From NCBI GenBank assembly GCA_030704615.1, contig CM060734.1, positions 26,784,001-26,848,000 of the forward strand: a stretch of DNA of 64,000 nucleotides. Direction: 5' to 3'. The notes beneath the pieces were generated by a model. That model saw only the letters and a list, made by a program, of their open reading frames with translations, was not told where the DNA came from and did not search any database. The position numbers were made by a program, and so were the translations under genes. Positions 24,262 through 36,360 of this stretch are shown here, in pieces; within the stretch, counting starts at the first letter, position 1; each line of letters opens with the position of its first letter. This stretch comes from Takakia lepidozioides. Its lineage: Eukaryota; Streptophyta; Takakiopsida; Takakiales; Takakiaceae.

Positions 24262-26779
24262 TCACGAGGAGATGGATGCATGGGGCATTGAATCATCATC
24301 AATAACAATAGTCACTGGAGTGGATGTGGCATTTTCAGGTCCAGACTCATCATCCTCGTCGTTCTCACTACCATAAGTAAGCAAGGCCATGCTTCTTTCT
24401 ACCACCGCCCCCTTGCCTTCTGCTTCTTTGCCTGTGCTGCCGTCTTCAACTTTCTCCTCTCCCATCCTTCTCAATCCCTCTCCTCCCTCTTCCTCTTGAT
24501 CTTGATCCATTGTGTTATTTGATCTTCTCCGTTTCGTTTGGTTGTGGAGAATGGAAATTTCATTGCGCTTCATTTTCTGGCCCTTGGTACCCACCTCCAC
24601 CCTCAGCAGTCCTGCTTCTTGCTTGAATTGATAGGGGGCCCGGAAGCAGAATAATGAGAGATTAGTGATCTCGATAACTTTATCGGTTCTCCTGGATCCC
24701 ACAGTTATTAAAGGCTATCAGTAGGAGTGAAGGAAACTGACAGAGAGAAACTTGTAATCGATGCACAGTTACTAGTGGAAATCTGCAGCCTGACCTCCTA
24801 AAGCCAGATCAACCAGATGTGGAATTGGGAACCACAATCTCTCCAAAACAGGATTTTGAGTAATAACGTAAACTTGTGGCCCTCTAGTTCTTCGGTGTGT
24901 GAGCCAGAAATTGTCTACATCTCTCATGGCACAACTGTTTACGCCTTTAAAGGAATACCCTTTCCTTGGCCCGATAGAGTGGTCATACACAGACAGCTGC
25001 TAGAACTATACTGCATGTGCTCTTAATTTAGTGTACACTAACGTGTGTATAATGAGAAAAGAGGCTGGAACAAAGATGAGAGAAACAAACCGATATGTTT
25101 CTGCCTCAGATGTTTTTTGCATGAGAAGGCATCGTGCATAGAATCCCTCATGGCCTGGTTTTGCTGATTCAAGGCTTTGCATACCAATTGAGCTGTCCAC
25201 CACATACTGCCACCGAACAATACAAACTTTATGATGTACTCACCTTCTCTTCATGCCGGCTCACTCTTCTTAGCATTTGGAAGGCTTTGGCACTGATGTT
25301 GGCTTCGCCAGTATCTGGTTGCCTAGAATGTGCATCTCCTGTTCCAACAACCTTTAGTACACAACTGTGTTGCTAACCTGTTGCAGGGGCAACTGCCAAA
25401 TTTTATAGCCCATTCATACTAAGCTATTGCAAGTAAGTGCAGATCAAGGTGTACAGCTCTCACCTCAACTCTCCTCGCAGAGGTCACCTATCAAATAATG
25501 ACTAGCTTATATAACTACGGGCCTCATCATGGATCCAATATTTCTACTATGCCTTCAACATTTTGATTGATGTTTGGAGGCTTACCACAAAGAATGGACT
25601 CCAGATTTCGTGACTGTAGACTGTCCACACTTCATCATTTCCAGGATAAATGAAGTACTTGTCTTGTAGTTTTACAAAAGTGGTCACTCTGTGCAAGAGG
25701 CACATGAAAGTAAGCAAGGCAAGAGAGAGCTTCTTCGGCTGTTAAATAACTCCCTCCCAGACACACATCAGCACTCCGAAGAACTTAGGTCCTCTGCATC
25801 AGTTGTGGTCCTCTATGCTGTGAGAAAAGAGCTAAGAGAAAGAATGTTCCCAATGTTGAAGAGAGAGAAGCTTTGGGCTACTACCCCCTTTTGGTGGTGG
25901 CCACTATATGTCCTCAAAGTTGGACCTCCCTTGCAAGCTAAAGCATTCACGTACTCCCGAGGGCACCGTCCCTTAACATGCTAACGCTCCTCCAGCTGAT
26001 TGTGAGGTTTAAATCAGCAGGGTGTGAAACTCAATCCAAGATACCCGCAGCAATTGCACAAACTGGGTGTTTTGGTGTTCAGATAAGGCTTGGCGAATCC
26101 ATCATAATAGAAGAGAGAATGTGCTCATAAGACATATCATCATAGAAAGAGAGAGAGAGAGAGAGAGAGGGGGAACAACGTGGGATGTTTTTTGAGCAAC
26201 ACATCCTTTACCTTTGAGAGAAGGTAACCCAAGACACCTGGACATCTACCTCCTGTCTCAACTCCAAAAGTCCAGCGCCCCTAAGTGAATTCCACTGATC
26301 TGCTTCACCCTTCCGATAGGGAGGAGTCATCTCCAGATAACGCCTGCCACATTTTATGTATTTGTAAAACTGTGTTTGTTGTACCCTTGTGGGCATTGTC
26401 TGGATGAAGCAGGAAGGAGGAGGGGAACAGGAGGCAGAGAAAGAGACCATCATGGAAGTCTTGCTCTCCCCCATGGTACAAAGAAAGGAAAAAGAAAGAT
26501 ATAATGTCCACAGGAAGGCAGAACAGGTTATTCTTGTGTTATCGCAGAAACTTACAGCCCCACAAGCTTGGTAGTATAAGGGCACACTGGAGAAACCTTA
26601 TTGAACACATAATGCTTTTACCCATTCTATGTGAGAGCCAAAAGCAAACCAGAACCGCTTGCCCCCTCTCTTGAGAAAAGCAATCCACGAAGAGTTCAAG
26701 AGAGGCTAACTCACATTTCAATGTATAGAGGGTGCTTCTTCCCAGCCTGAGTGGTGCGTGAGAACCTGTCCCCAGACCT
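24262..26779 (-). CDS. Minus-strand gene of unknown product, chain of compatible exons
   Basis: I do not recognise the product. Candidate exons with splice-site borders, in transcript order: 26779-26715, 26343-26212, 25688-25586, 25351-25244, 25206-25087, about 24996-24800, and a last exon ending at the stop at 24262 (open from 24702). The first five join without frame conflict. Landmarks: AGKKHPLYIEM; LEMTPPYRKGEADQW; YFIYPGNDEVWTVYSHEIW; AKAFQMLRRVSRHEEK; GHEGFYARCLLMQK; VDNFWLTHRRTRGPQVYV; then a Lys/Arg patch (KRRR) and an acidic tail (SENDEDDESGPE). GHEGFYA followed by an aromatic strand faintly recalls Agenet/Tudor folds, and the charged tail suggests a nuclear protein (inference). The 37-bp gap between exons four and five is too short for a usual intron, so that border may be wrong. 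These exons could instead be the 3' part of the methyltransferase gene just upstream. Confidence 0.45.
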
Positions 26780-27127
26780 CTGCAGAATAAGAGCATACCA
26801 ATTGGGGTCGCTCATGCTGGTTGTACAATGCCCACAACTGCCAAAGTCGCAAGATTTTCGTCAAAAACTCTGCCCATAAATCTCATCTGGAGATTGCAAC
26901 AATGCGGCCAGATGTTTCACCCAGTTTTATGAAAGGATTAGAAGTCAAGGGGAGCTCAAAGAAGGCCTTTGCCGGGAAACGAAATTTGTTCCTGATTTCA
27001 TCATGATGCAGTCATCTGACTTGTAAAGTGAATGAGAATAAGTAAACAAATTCATGACGTCCGCAGGAGAGCACAGGACGCGCAGAGGGCCCATATGACA
27101 CAGTACAACGACAGAGAAGATAGAGAG

Positions 27128-28904
27128 CTAGAGAGAGAGTACATCGTATGATTCCATAACAGAGCATTCATTCTCCTTGACTGGTCCTGAGATGCAGACG
27201 GGATGGCCTAGAGCACGCACTGAGCCCTTTAGAAGAGGGCTTGTGAGATACGCAATAACCGGCACCTATCCCACACACACAGCGTGAGAAGGGCGAGCAA
27301 ATTACAATGATGCCCACCAAACAAGTTAGGCCTCTGTGACATCTCTCTCCATTTAACTTGATTTGGGCAGTTGAGTGTTTTTTCTTTGTCCTGGCAGAGC
27401 AGTCAGTCTGCCAGGAAAATTGCATTTGTTCAGAACCCCACAAATCGACCCCATTGCACCTTGGCAATCATAAGTTACATTTGAGAGAATGAATCATCTT
27501 CTTCTCACAATCATAACTAGTTTTAGGAAGAGACTGCGGATTGCAAAACAAATCAGTATAACAGCCATCGCTCTACATCATTGGGGTTAAACCTTAGATT
27601 CCATTGAGCGTCAGCATCGCTGCGGAATGCGGGCAAATTCTGCACTAGCGGGGCTCATGAGTAGCGACCAATATGGTACGAAAGACCTCCTCTCTTCCTG
27701 TCAATCTCAGCGAAATCTTCTTTCAATCAATCAAATTCTCAGCAGGGAAGATGAGACTAGCATGGGTCTTACTGTGAAGGTGTTTCCCAGCAACATCCAC
27801 CTTATACTGGCCCGCAGTGGCTCCAGTGATGGCGACTCCAATGGGTTACTCCGACCAGCTTTCCCTCGACCCTTTTGTGGCGGCCGTGGACTCTCTACAA
27901 CATCCGGCCTGTGGCAACGTACAAACAACGATGGTTGTAAGCAATGTACTCACGTGTTGTAGACCAAGTTATGAAGAAGTTTCTTCATTTCTGAGCTTCC
28001 CGTGGACTTCATGAGAGTGTACCAGTTGAAGGGATGATCTACAGTTGCAGCGCTGCCACAGTTAAAACATAACCATCTCTGAGCTGATACTCTAGATAGG
28101 AGGTGTAGGACTGGGACGATTCTTACCTGGAAGATAAGTTTGCATTTGTGAAATTGTCAGCTTCTTTAATGAGCACATTTGTGTGATTGGGGGGATATCC
28201 CATCACCATTTCCAGCTCACTGTGACTAATGTATCGCAGCTCATTTGTGCCAACTTCCATCACCAGCTCCAGGTTGGTCGTGTTGCTCTTGTAGCAGTTG
28301 TTAGATAGAACAACCTAAGGAACATCAGGAACAGAGTACTGAATTAGAAATGGCACTTGCTTAGGTGAGAGATAGGAGCTTAATTTGCAACATTTGGCAT
28401 TATCGTGATATGTACAATATCCAAGATTCTCTATCTGATTTTAACGTGAGCACCTTGAGCTGGGCACAGTGTCGATGTACTAACTAGTTCCACAGATGGT
28501 AGCTTTGCTCTTCTCCCTGCAGTTTGAGACAGTCTAGAAGTGTCCCGAACATTTGAGCCAACCGTCTCATGAGGAGGGAAGAGCCGGAAGGGAATATGTG
28601 TTACACAGTCCACAGAAACCAGGAAAGTATACTTCAGTTAGATAATACATCAAGGGGAGAGGAAGATACCCCAGTTTTCAGTTCAAGGGGGATGGCGTTG
28701 TGGAGGCAACTTTCGAGCGATGTCGACGGGTGGTCCCTCACACGGGGAAGCTTCGGGGGGTGGGGAATGTTCGTCCAATATATTCGGCGTCGTCGAGTTG
28801 GTGTGAGCTCAATAGAGTCGATTTCAATAGGCTGCACTCTCAGGTACTTGGAGATTTCGTCGCGATCGATCCATGACATTGAAGCCACGTTCTCAACCAA
28901 AAAC
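27128..28904 (-). CDS. DNMT3-like cytosine-5 DNA methyltransferase, C-terminal exons
   Basis: Transfers methyl groups from S-adenosylmethionine to cytosine in DNA in the nucleus. Four exons: 28904-28670, 28314-28127, 27908-27773 and 27265-27128; phases 1, 0, 2, 0 connect without conflict. Motifs in order: VI (FLVENVASM) with RDEISKYL and RRRRIYWTNIP; the target-recognition/IX region (YISHSELEMVMGYPPNHT); X split over two exons (WMLLGNTFT, then VPVIAYL). Motif VI preceding X, with the WTNIP and VPVI forms, fits DNMT3; DRM enzymes carry motif I after X, and none is seen there. The exon bearing the catalytic Pro-Cys (motif IV) and motif I should lie upstream but is not found up to 29.7 kb, where a transposon begins. 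The gene is thus either truncated or interrupted. The last exon may end at a stop at 27128 or splice at 27143 into the unknown exons downstream. Confidence 0.8.
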
Positions 28905-29700
28905 CTGCAGGGCAAAATTCAATCTGTCCAACTTATTGCAGGCAACTAACAGTCGAGGTCCAAACATTTGCTTTTCCTCATTTCTTCAAGGTGCTTATTA
29001 AAGCTTCTGGCTCACCCTTCTTGTCACAACCAACTGCTCAAGATAAGTACTTAAGGTCCTCCATCTGTCTCAGTCCAGCATACCGATGGTTGACATCAGA
29101 TACTGAGCTTATGCGATTGCTGACAACAGAGCTGGCCCTCAGCTGGCCCCGCCTTCCGTGGATCCATGTAATAAATCTTCTTCTCATAGTCAGTGGACGT
29201 AATATTAGGTAGTAGATGCTTCCTCTCCCTCTCTTTTGTCTTCCCAAGTGGTAAGTTACTAGTTACGATACATTTCCCGCTTAAAACTAAACTGTAACCG
29301 TGCATGTGATGGATACTAAGTTGAACACGCACAATGTTCTATGACAACATTCGTGATCTATCAAACAAATGCAGGAAAAACTGGATTCGGCTTTTAAGCT
29401 CTGCAGAATTGATGTGACGCTTAATCAATCTATGAAGCAAGACGTTTGTTTTGTCGCAAGGCCCCGGCGCTGGTGCTTGGTACAGTTGGAAAGCCCTCAA
29501 CGGGCTTGGTCTCAGGATTTTTGGACCTGCGGTGTGGGAGATGTGGAATTCCAAGTACTTTTGGTCGTGGTTTCTCCAGTGAATGCATTTCTTGAAATTC
29601 CATTCCATTCCATCCACGAAAACGTATTAAACGTGAAAACAGAAACTAACCGTGCTTAATATCCAATCAAGACCAGAACGGCAAGAGGAATCGAACAAAC
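28905..29700. other. Region where upstream methyltransferase exons are expected
   Basis: On the minus strand this should hold the motif IV exon, but I find no Pro-Cys-Asn-type motif. A short segment at about 29100-29190 reads MDPRKAGPAEG in one frame, slightly like the region after motif IV, but without proper borders. A plus-strand open frame of 96 codons at 29369-29659 has no known domain. Confidence 0.3.
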
Positions 29701-30055
29701 GTACACATCCCTGTGAGAAGCGAAACCGCAACAAAGAGCCAATCTAATAAAAAACTCAACAGATTTCGCCATCGAAACCAATCTATGTAGTGCTAATCTA
29801 GCAAACATATCAGACACTGACTAGTGGATTTCGCAATCGAGACCTGTGTTGGGTGCGGGATCTCCAAGATATTTGCTGTCAAAACTCTTAGCTCCCTTCT
29901 TTGGTGAACGGAATGGTTTAAGGTATGCTCATCGATCTAACACTCACGTCAGCCGTAGGGTCGATGCAGGCGTCCTACACATCATTTGCAAGCATACTGG
30001 AGACCTCGTTGAAGCTTAAGGTAGGCGCATGAACCTGTTCAGCTTGCTGACTGAG

Positions 30056-33000
30056 CTATAGCTTCACAAGAAGAACATAGTACAAATGCTTACAGGCATT
30101 ATATGGGCCTTTTTTTCTCTCCACCGCCATGAAGTCGGGGCAGGTGCATGCTGGCAACTGAGAGATTGTAATGTTGTAGGATGTATTCTTAGCTGACGAT
30201 CCAGCAGTAATAATAGTGTAGACCCTCCCAAATCCCGATGACGGAATGTCTCGACTGTAGCTGATTGTTGCATAAAGGTTCAATGCACTTCCCATCCGCG
30301 TTTTGTTTTGAGCACTGGGTGTCTTCTTTCGACGGACAGGCTGACCCCACCGTGTAATCCCCATCCAGAGGTCGTTCATTCCTCTCGATGTGAGATTCTC
30401 TCGCTACAAGTCTGAAACCAGCCTTAGTGAGATAATCAACTTCAACCTGGCTTAGCAGTGTTCCTAGAGCTACACTTGGTGGTGATGGCTTATCCAAACA
30501 GGAAGACATTACTCCACCATGCACACAGTTTGCAATGTCATCCGAACACATCCAGAAACTATGTTTCGGTACTTGCTGTTTATACAATGAAGGAAGTAAC
30601 CTCCCGACAAAGACAGGAGCAGCCACTCCCCGTCCTTTCACCCATCCTGGGTTCATCCTGGCGTTAATGGATTGATGGCAGATACGTCCCGAGTCCAACC
30701 TCACTGCCGAACATTTTCCTTGGAAATTCTCTATCGTTCGTGCTATCTTCCAACATGTGTCAGATACCCTGGATTCAAGAACCGGTAAACCATCCTGGTA
30801 CGGCAAAGAATACTCTTCCAAATCCATACTTGACCTCTGTGTTAAGGGGACCTCCCAATCCGCATCTTCATCTCCCGATATTTCATCTGCAAGGGACTCG
30901 GTCTGGTTTGGGGCCGTCACATACGATGTAGAGCGTGTACCAACTGGAGTTGATAGAGAGGGTACAACAATGGGGGTGGGAGAAGCGCCGACATTATTTT
31001 GGCCGAAATCGTCCCTCTCTCCCGGCTTATTTGAAGATGGAGCATTGGACTCATCAGGTGATGAGGCCGGGGATGGGGAAGATCCAAACACCGGTTGTCG
31101 CATACCGGATAGATATCCCGAGAGCCGTCCACCGCGACGTCCTCTTACACGTGGACCTGTATGGAGATTGAACTCCGGCCTCCAAGAATGTTGTGCCTCG
31201 TCGAATGAAAACTCCAGAACATCTGATCGTCGAGGCTGCTTCGTTGTCCTCAGATCGCCATCCAATCCAACCCGCATGGACTCGAACGGTGACCCGCTGA
31301 CTACTTCCTTCATCGCCGCTGCTTTCTTGAAAGTGCTTGGACTCCTCGACTGTGCCCTCAATAAAAGCTCCTCCTTATCAGGGCCTAGGCCCTTAAATTC
31401 ACCCGTCCTAAACTTGAGGATGTTGCACTGTTGCATAATCGATCGAGTTATGTCATCGGCAGTGGCGGTTCCAAGATCGGTCAGCCCACTCCCGGAGCTT
31501 GCTTGCCAACTGCTATCCACAGCCTCCGACAGATTTGTAGTTGGCATTGATGTATCAGCTTCCAAACTAAATCGCTGTCACAACAAGAAACATTAATTAG
31601 TAAAGGTCACACCAATCCATAGATTCAATATCCACTCGGAACAATCCCCTGAATTCCAATCCGTCGAACCATCCATCCTCTAGCAAGTGAAATGTTTCTA
31701 GATCCTAATGGTGTCCAGTCGAAATTCTTTCGTAGGCGAAACTTTCATATCAATTGTATTTCACAAGCACATAAAATATATGGATGCATCATTTCGCAGG
31801 CGACATTATTCCTGCAAATTCGGATCTCTTTTTAATGCGCTATCTTTTTCGTTTGCAAAACTTAAGAAGGAAGGGATCGGCTGTTTATTGTTAGCAACAC
31901 GTTGGGATATACCAACGTGAGTAAGTCCGTTCTTTGCAATCATATTGACGTAACTGATATTTGAAACTTACGTGACGCATGTACTGTCCCAAGTGACGGT
32001 ACCGATAATGCCACCAGGCAAGCCATGTCATCAGTGCTTTCTGATCCTTCAGACTTGTTGCAGCTCCTGAAGATGACCACCAGGCTCGAATACTGGAGAA
32101 CAATGCTTCTGCAGCTATAAATGTGGTCGTGTCTTTCCAGGAGTTTCAAATCTCCACATGTTGTGATCTCAGGCCCGGGATAATATGTCTGGGTAGTGTG
32201 TAGTTGCAAGCTCTGTGCCCAATGGAACCCACAAGTTCGCTCTCTCCCATCTTCAAGTGGAGTCTGGTCGTCCCCATTCCCGTAGATCCGGCGAACAACG
32301 TTCCAATTGGCCCCTGCGTTATCTGCCATGAATCCTGCAAATCTTGGTAGCCGTTTTCCCATCCGTTGCATTGTCTTGTTGATGTTCTCCCACAGGAGCA
32401 CTTGTGAATCAGCATCCTCCGCGACCATCTCACAAATTGCCAGTGTAAGTAGCTTCTGCATTCCTTCGTGGTAGACATGACATGGTTTTGTACTCCATCC
32501 CTTAATCCGTTTAACATGATCGAAGACGACCCACGACATCTCCATCTCACCCCCAATGTTCATGCTATCCACAATCTCCACTGCATTTCCCGGACCTGAA
32601 GTGGACATCTTGAAGACGTAAGGTCTGTCCTCATCAGTCCCTTGGCCCGGAAAGTGACTTCCATGGACAAAGTCATAGTTGCACTCTTTTTTTAAATCCA
32701 TCAGAGCGCGAAAATCGTCTCCTTTCCCAAACTCCTGCCCGCTTGTTTTCACATGGTTTACGTAATTTGGAGACGACAGGTAAGATATATTTTCCAGCAA
32801 TTTCAAAACATCCGCATCCTTCATTCGTGAACGCTCCTTGCCCTCTTTCACCATGACCTCTGCCATGACTGCCTTATTGCACACGTTCAACTGCACCTTC
32901 TTGGGAGACAGAGCTGGATGCAATTTCACCTCCTCTCGGATGAGCAATCGTGCGTTGATTGCCTTCTCTCGGCTCCCTCCATCTGCAAATGGATGGTGAT

Positions 33001-33987
33001 GCTCTCCCAAATGAACAGCACACCGACTCGTCAAAATGTCACCAACAATATAAAATATTCGAGCAAAACAGGTGGAAATACAAAATGGGGGTGCCTTGCA
33101 AATGGCACAATAAAATGAGTTTTTCGGCACGGAAGTCTGCTCTCGGAAAACCCTCTTTGAGAAGCCTTTCCAGTGCTTCTCATTGTGAAACCCATTTCGA
33201 ATGTAATAGGGACATGCGGTGTCGAGACAACGCATGTGGCCAACAGAGCGGACATATCGAATAGCTATACCCTTTGGGACCCTAATGCTAGTGGTCTTTG
33301 TCCTTGTCCAGCAATGACCGTCATGTTTCCGATCCATCCCAATAAGACTTCCCTCAGCTGACCTAACAATTGGGGCAGGTGGAAGTTCATAAATACATCC
33401 CCATTAACATCTCCTGGAAGATATGTAACTTGGTGAACTCCGATGCGTTGAAGGTCAATACCACATAATGGATTACGGGACTGTTTGGAGGATTGGACAT
33501 GCGTAAGTATATCCAAACTTGACGTACCTGCTAGGACGCCAGATGATGAGCCAACACCAGGACTCTCCTGCACTCGACTGAACTTCTGTGTCGAACAAAT
33601 GCTTTCAACCTCGTAACAATCATCGTCATCGTCATTGTCATCTGACTCATTTGTACCTGATGAAAGCTCAATATGTGCTTTTGAAGAAGAAGGTATGTAC
33701 TCGCATTTCACTGCGCTATCTTGCATTGTCACTCTATACATGAATCGTGACACACAGCATTTCCAGAACATCTCAGTGCATACACGCGATAGAAGCACCA
33801 ACCTACTGTGCAACAACACTCCTTGGTCATCTAAAACATCCTCCTCCAAACTGAGCGTACCTGTATTAAATCCAAATATCAACCGCAAGAAACTCTCCGC
33901 AACCAAACAAAATCCGTCTGTGGCAGGCAATTGAACAGACCCAGACAACTCTCTACTGAAGATTGTAATGAACCGTGTGCTCTCCAT
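30056..33987 (-). pseudogene. Mutator-like transposase gene with SWIM zinc finger
   Basis: Three open segments on the minus strand form one decayed gene. 33987-33265: acidic N-terminal region (DDNDDDDDCYEVESICS). 33337-31940: a Cys/His region (CPYYIRNGFH; FYCAICKAPPFC; CAVHLGEHHHP) reminiscent of WRKY/GCM1-type zinc folds in Mutator-like transposases, then a transposase-like core (VVFDHVKRIKGW; FAGFMADNAGANWNVVRRIY; CGFHWAQSLQLHT). 31565-30056: a Ser/Pro-rich linker with an RGRRGGR patch and a C-terminal SWIM finger (CTCPDF with Cys-x-His at NACKH). Frame changes near 33270, 32135 and 30370 separate the parts; a GTAAG donor at about 31973 suggests an intron up to about 31575. Whether the frame changes are all introns or mutations is uncertain. 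The family performs cut-and-paste transposition. Class assignment rests on the SWIM finger and domain order. Confidence 0.65.
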
Positions 33988-34170
33988 TGTGGTTCGGAGA
34001 AGTGCTTTCGGAATTCCTCTAAATAATATATACTGAGAATTAAAAACGTGTGTGGGCGACGCTATAGCGGCGTCATTAATGTTTTAACATGAGTAGATAT
34101 TACTATGGCATGTATCTTATCGAGAATCAAACTGACAACATGTGATAATATTTTGCAAGCGAAACATTAC

Positions 34171-35000
34171 ATCTGGACCAGCGTCCGGGAAATAATTTCA
34201 TTTGAACCAGCCAGTAGCCGCTCATTCCCAGCAGCAATCGGCTAAGTGGGTTGGGCAGTCGGTTGCTGCCCCTTAGTGGTAACTATACCCGGTCAATTTC
34301 CGGAATAAAATCTTTACAACCGGTAATATTCCTAATGATTTATTTTGTGTTCAGCTATAAATCCGGCCCTTATAAATATCAACTGGTTGACAACACAAGT
34401 GTCAAATGCACAACAATAAGTAAATAATAATAATAAGAAATAATCACAACCAGTTTTAAGCAATTCAAACAAGTGAAGAACATTGTATCCTTATAGAAGT
34501 TGGACCTGTCAATGCCTTCAAACCACATGGAGGTCAAGAATTGAACCCGCGTGGACAGGTGAGCTGTGATAGCAGGCAACGAGTGCAAGCAGGCGTGGGG
34601 CTGGGGCTGCGAGAGCAACGTCCAGACTTAGTAGGGTTTGCCCGTGGGCCGCCCTCTTGAGTTCAATATTTTTTAACGTAAACGCCCTTCCTCGGATGTA
34701 ACCCGGCCTAGCACGTTGGAATTCTGCCATGTGGCAGACTTCGACGGCCATTTCCGTTTTTTGTAATATAAAAAGGGCCGGAATCCGTCCAGGCCTTGCC
34801 AACTAAGGCAGATTTCCTGTCTGTAATGAAATGGAAAGGCAAATATCCTTCTTAAAAGTAGGGCACCCGGTTGATTTCCGCTTCGGCCATTTTCCCCCTC
34901 GGATCCATTTCCTGAGGTTTCATATTTCATTCGGAAATTCTGGAATTTAGTCGGCTAGCATGTAACTGGCTGCCGGTTCTCCCCGGACGTTGATCTGGAC
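34171..35000 (-). mobile_element. Non-autonomous hAT element, copy 1, with 8-bp target duplication
   Basis: An 814-bp element at 34179-34992 with imperfect 11-bp terminal inverted repeats (CAGCGTCCGGG at the left; CAACGTCCGGG read inward from the right). It is flanked by a perfect 8-bp direct repeat ATCTGGAC (34171-34178 and 34993-35000). An 8-bp duplication with short termini is characteristic of the hAT superfamily. It has no transposase. Short open frames inside are identical between the two copies only because the copies are nearly identical; they are not supported as genes. Confidence 0.9.
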
Positions 35001-35533
35001 ATAATGAAGTCCATTTTTTATGCTGTGTGACGGTCACAAAATTCTCGAATGAAGCCAACTGTCAGTAAAGAATACTTGTCAGTCACTAATATGTGTCAGT
35101 CAGGAATATTTGTGCCGTTTTGTCGGGATTATCATTCTTCGCATGCGAAATAAGTATTTTCCCAACTCTATTGAGAATTTATCTGCTAGACATTTATTGA
35201 CATTGCGCCAAGTGGAAGGTAGAAGCTCGTGTCTAATACACGTTGTCATCTGTAATCTCAGCGATTGATCAAATCAAATACCCCAAAATGAAGTCATATA
35301 ATCCACAACATGATAGTCCATCGAAAGGAATAAACTATTTCAAAATTAACCGTTCCGCATTTGAATGCAACAGCAAGCATCTTACCATATTGAAGACACC
35401 GATTTAAAATAACGGATTGCTCTTTAAAGCTTATTAAAGTTCTCATCAAAGCTCTTAAAGAGATGATGTACGTCTGCTTGTAAATTATGATAACAGTTAT
35501 TACTCCTAAATAAATCTAACTCGTGAATCCAAC

Positions 35534-36360
35534 ATACACTCCAACGTCCGGGGAGAACCGGCAGCCAGTTACATGCTAGCCGACTAAATTCCAGAATTTC
35601 CGAATGAAATATGAAACCTCAGGAAATGGATCCGAGGGGGAAAATGGCCGAAGCGGAAATCAACCGGGTGCCCTACTTTTAAGAAGGATATTTGCCTTTC
35701 CATTTCATTACAGACAGGAAATCTGCCTTAGTTGGCAAGGCCTGGACGGATTCCGGCCCTTTTTATATTACAAAAAACGGAAATGGCCGTCGAAGTCTGC
35801 CACATGGCAGAATTCCAACGTGCTAGGCCGGGTTACATCCGAGGAAGGGCGTTTACGTTAAAAAATATTGAACTCAAGAGGGCGGCCCACGGGCAAACCC
35901 TACTAAGTCTGGACGTTGCTCTCGCAGCCCCAGCCCCACGCCTGCTTGCACTCGTTGCCTGCTATCACAGCTCACCTGTCCACGCTTCAATTCTTGACCT
36001 CCATGTGGTTTGAAGGCATTGACAGGTCCAACTTCTATAAGGATACAATGTTCTTCACTTGTTTGAATTGCTTAAAACTGGTTGTGATTATTTCTTATTA
36101 TTATTATTTACTTATTGTTGTGCATTTGACACTTGTGTTGTCAACCAGTTGATATTTATAAGGGCCGGATTTATAGCTGAACGCAAAATAAATCATTAGA
36201 AATATTACCGGTTGTAAAGATTTTATCCCGGAAATTGACCGGGTATAGTTACCACTAAGGGGCAGCAACCGACTGCCCAACCCACTTAGCCGATTGCTGC
36301 TGGGAATGAGCGGCTACTGGCTGGTTCAAATGAAATTATTTCCCGGACGCTGATACACTC
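35534..36360 (+). mobile_element. Non-autonomous hAT element, copy 2, opposite orientation
   Basis: An 811-bp element at 35542-36352, the reverse complement of copy 1 and nearly identical to it; I see a 3-bp indel and a few substitutions. It is flanked by its own perfect 8-bp direct repeat ATACACTC (35534-35541 and 36353-36360). The different target sequences prove two independent insertions rather than one long fold-back element. About 540 bp separate the two copies. A TATAAAAAGG box lies inside but no transcript is evident. Confidence 0.9.

Noticed and set aside
24262-24702. Independent single-exon gene of 146 residues
   Set aside because: Its first part has no good start context and it lies at the end of a chain of compatible minus-strand exons, so a terminal exon is more likely.
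27817-28014. Plus-strand ORF with LSLDPFVAAVDSL
   Set aside because: It is antisense to the motif X exon (WMLLGNTFT) of the methyltransferase, whose splice borders and family match are clear.
30757-31596. 279-codon plus-strand ORF
   Set aside because: It is antisense to the Ser/Pro-rich linker and zinc-finger part of the minus-strand Mutator-like transposase and has no domain of its own.
34379-36152. ORF pairs (such as the 85- and 79-94-codon frames) at 34.4-34.9 and 35.6-36.2 kb as a duplicated inverted gene pair
   Set aside because: They lie wholly within two copies of a terminal-inverted-repeat element with 8-bp target duplications; identity reflects recent transposition, not coding constraint.
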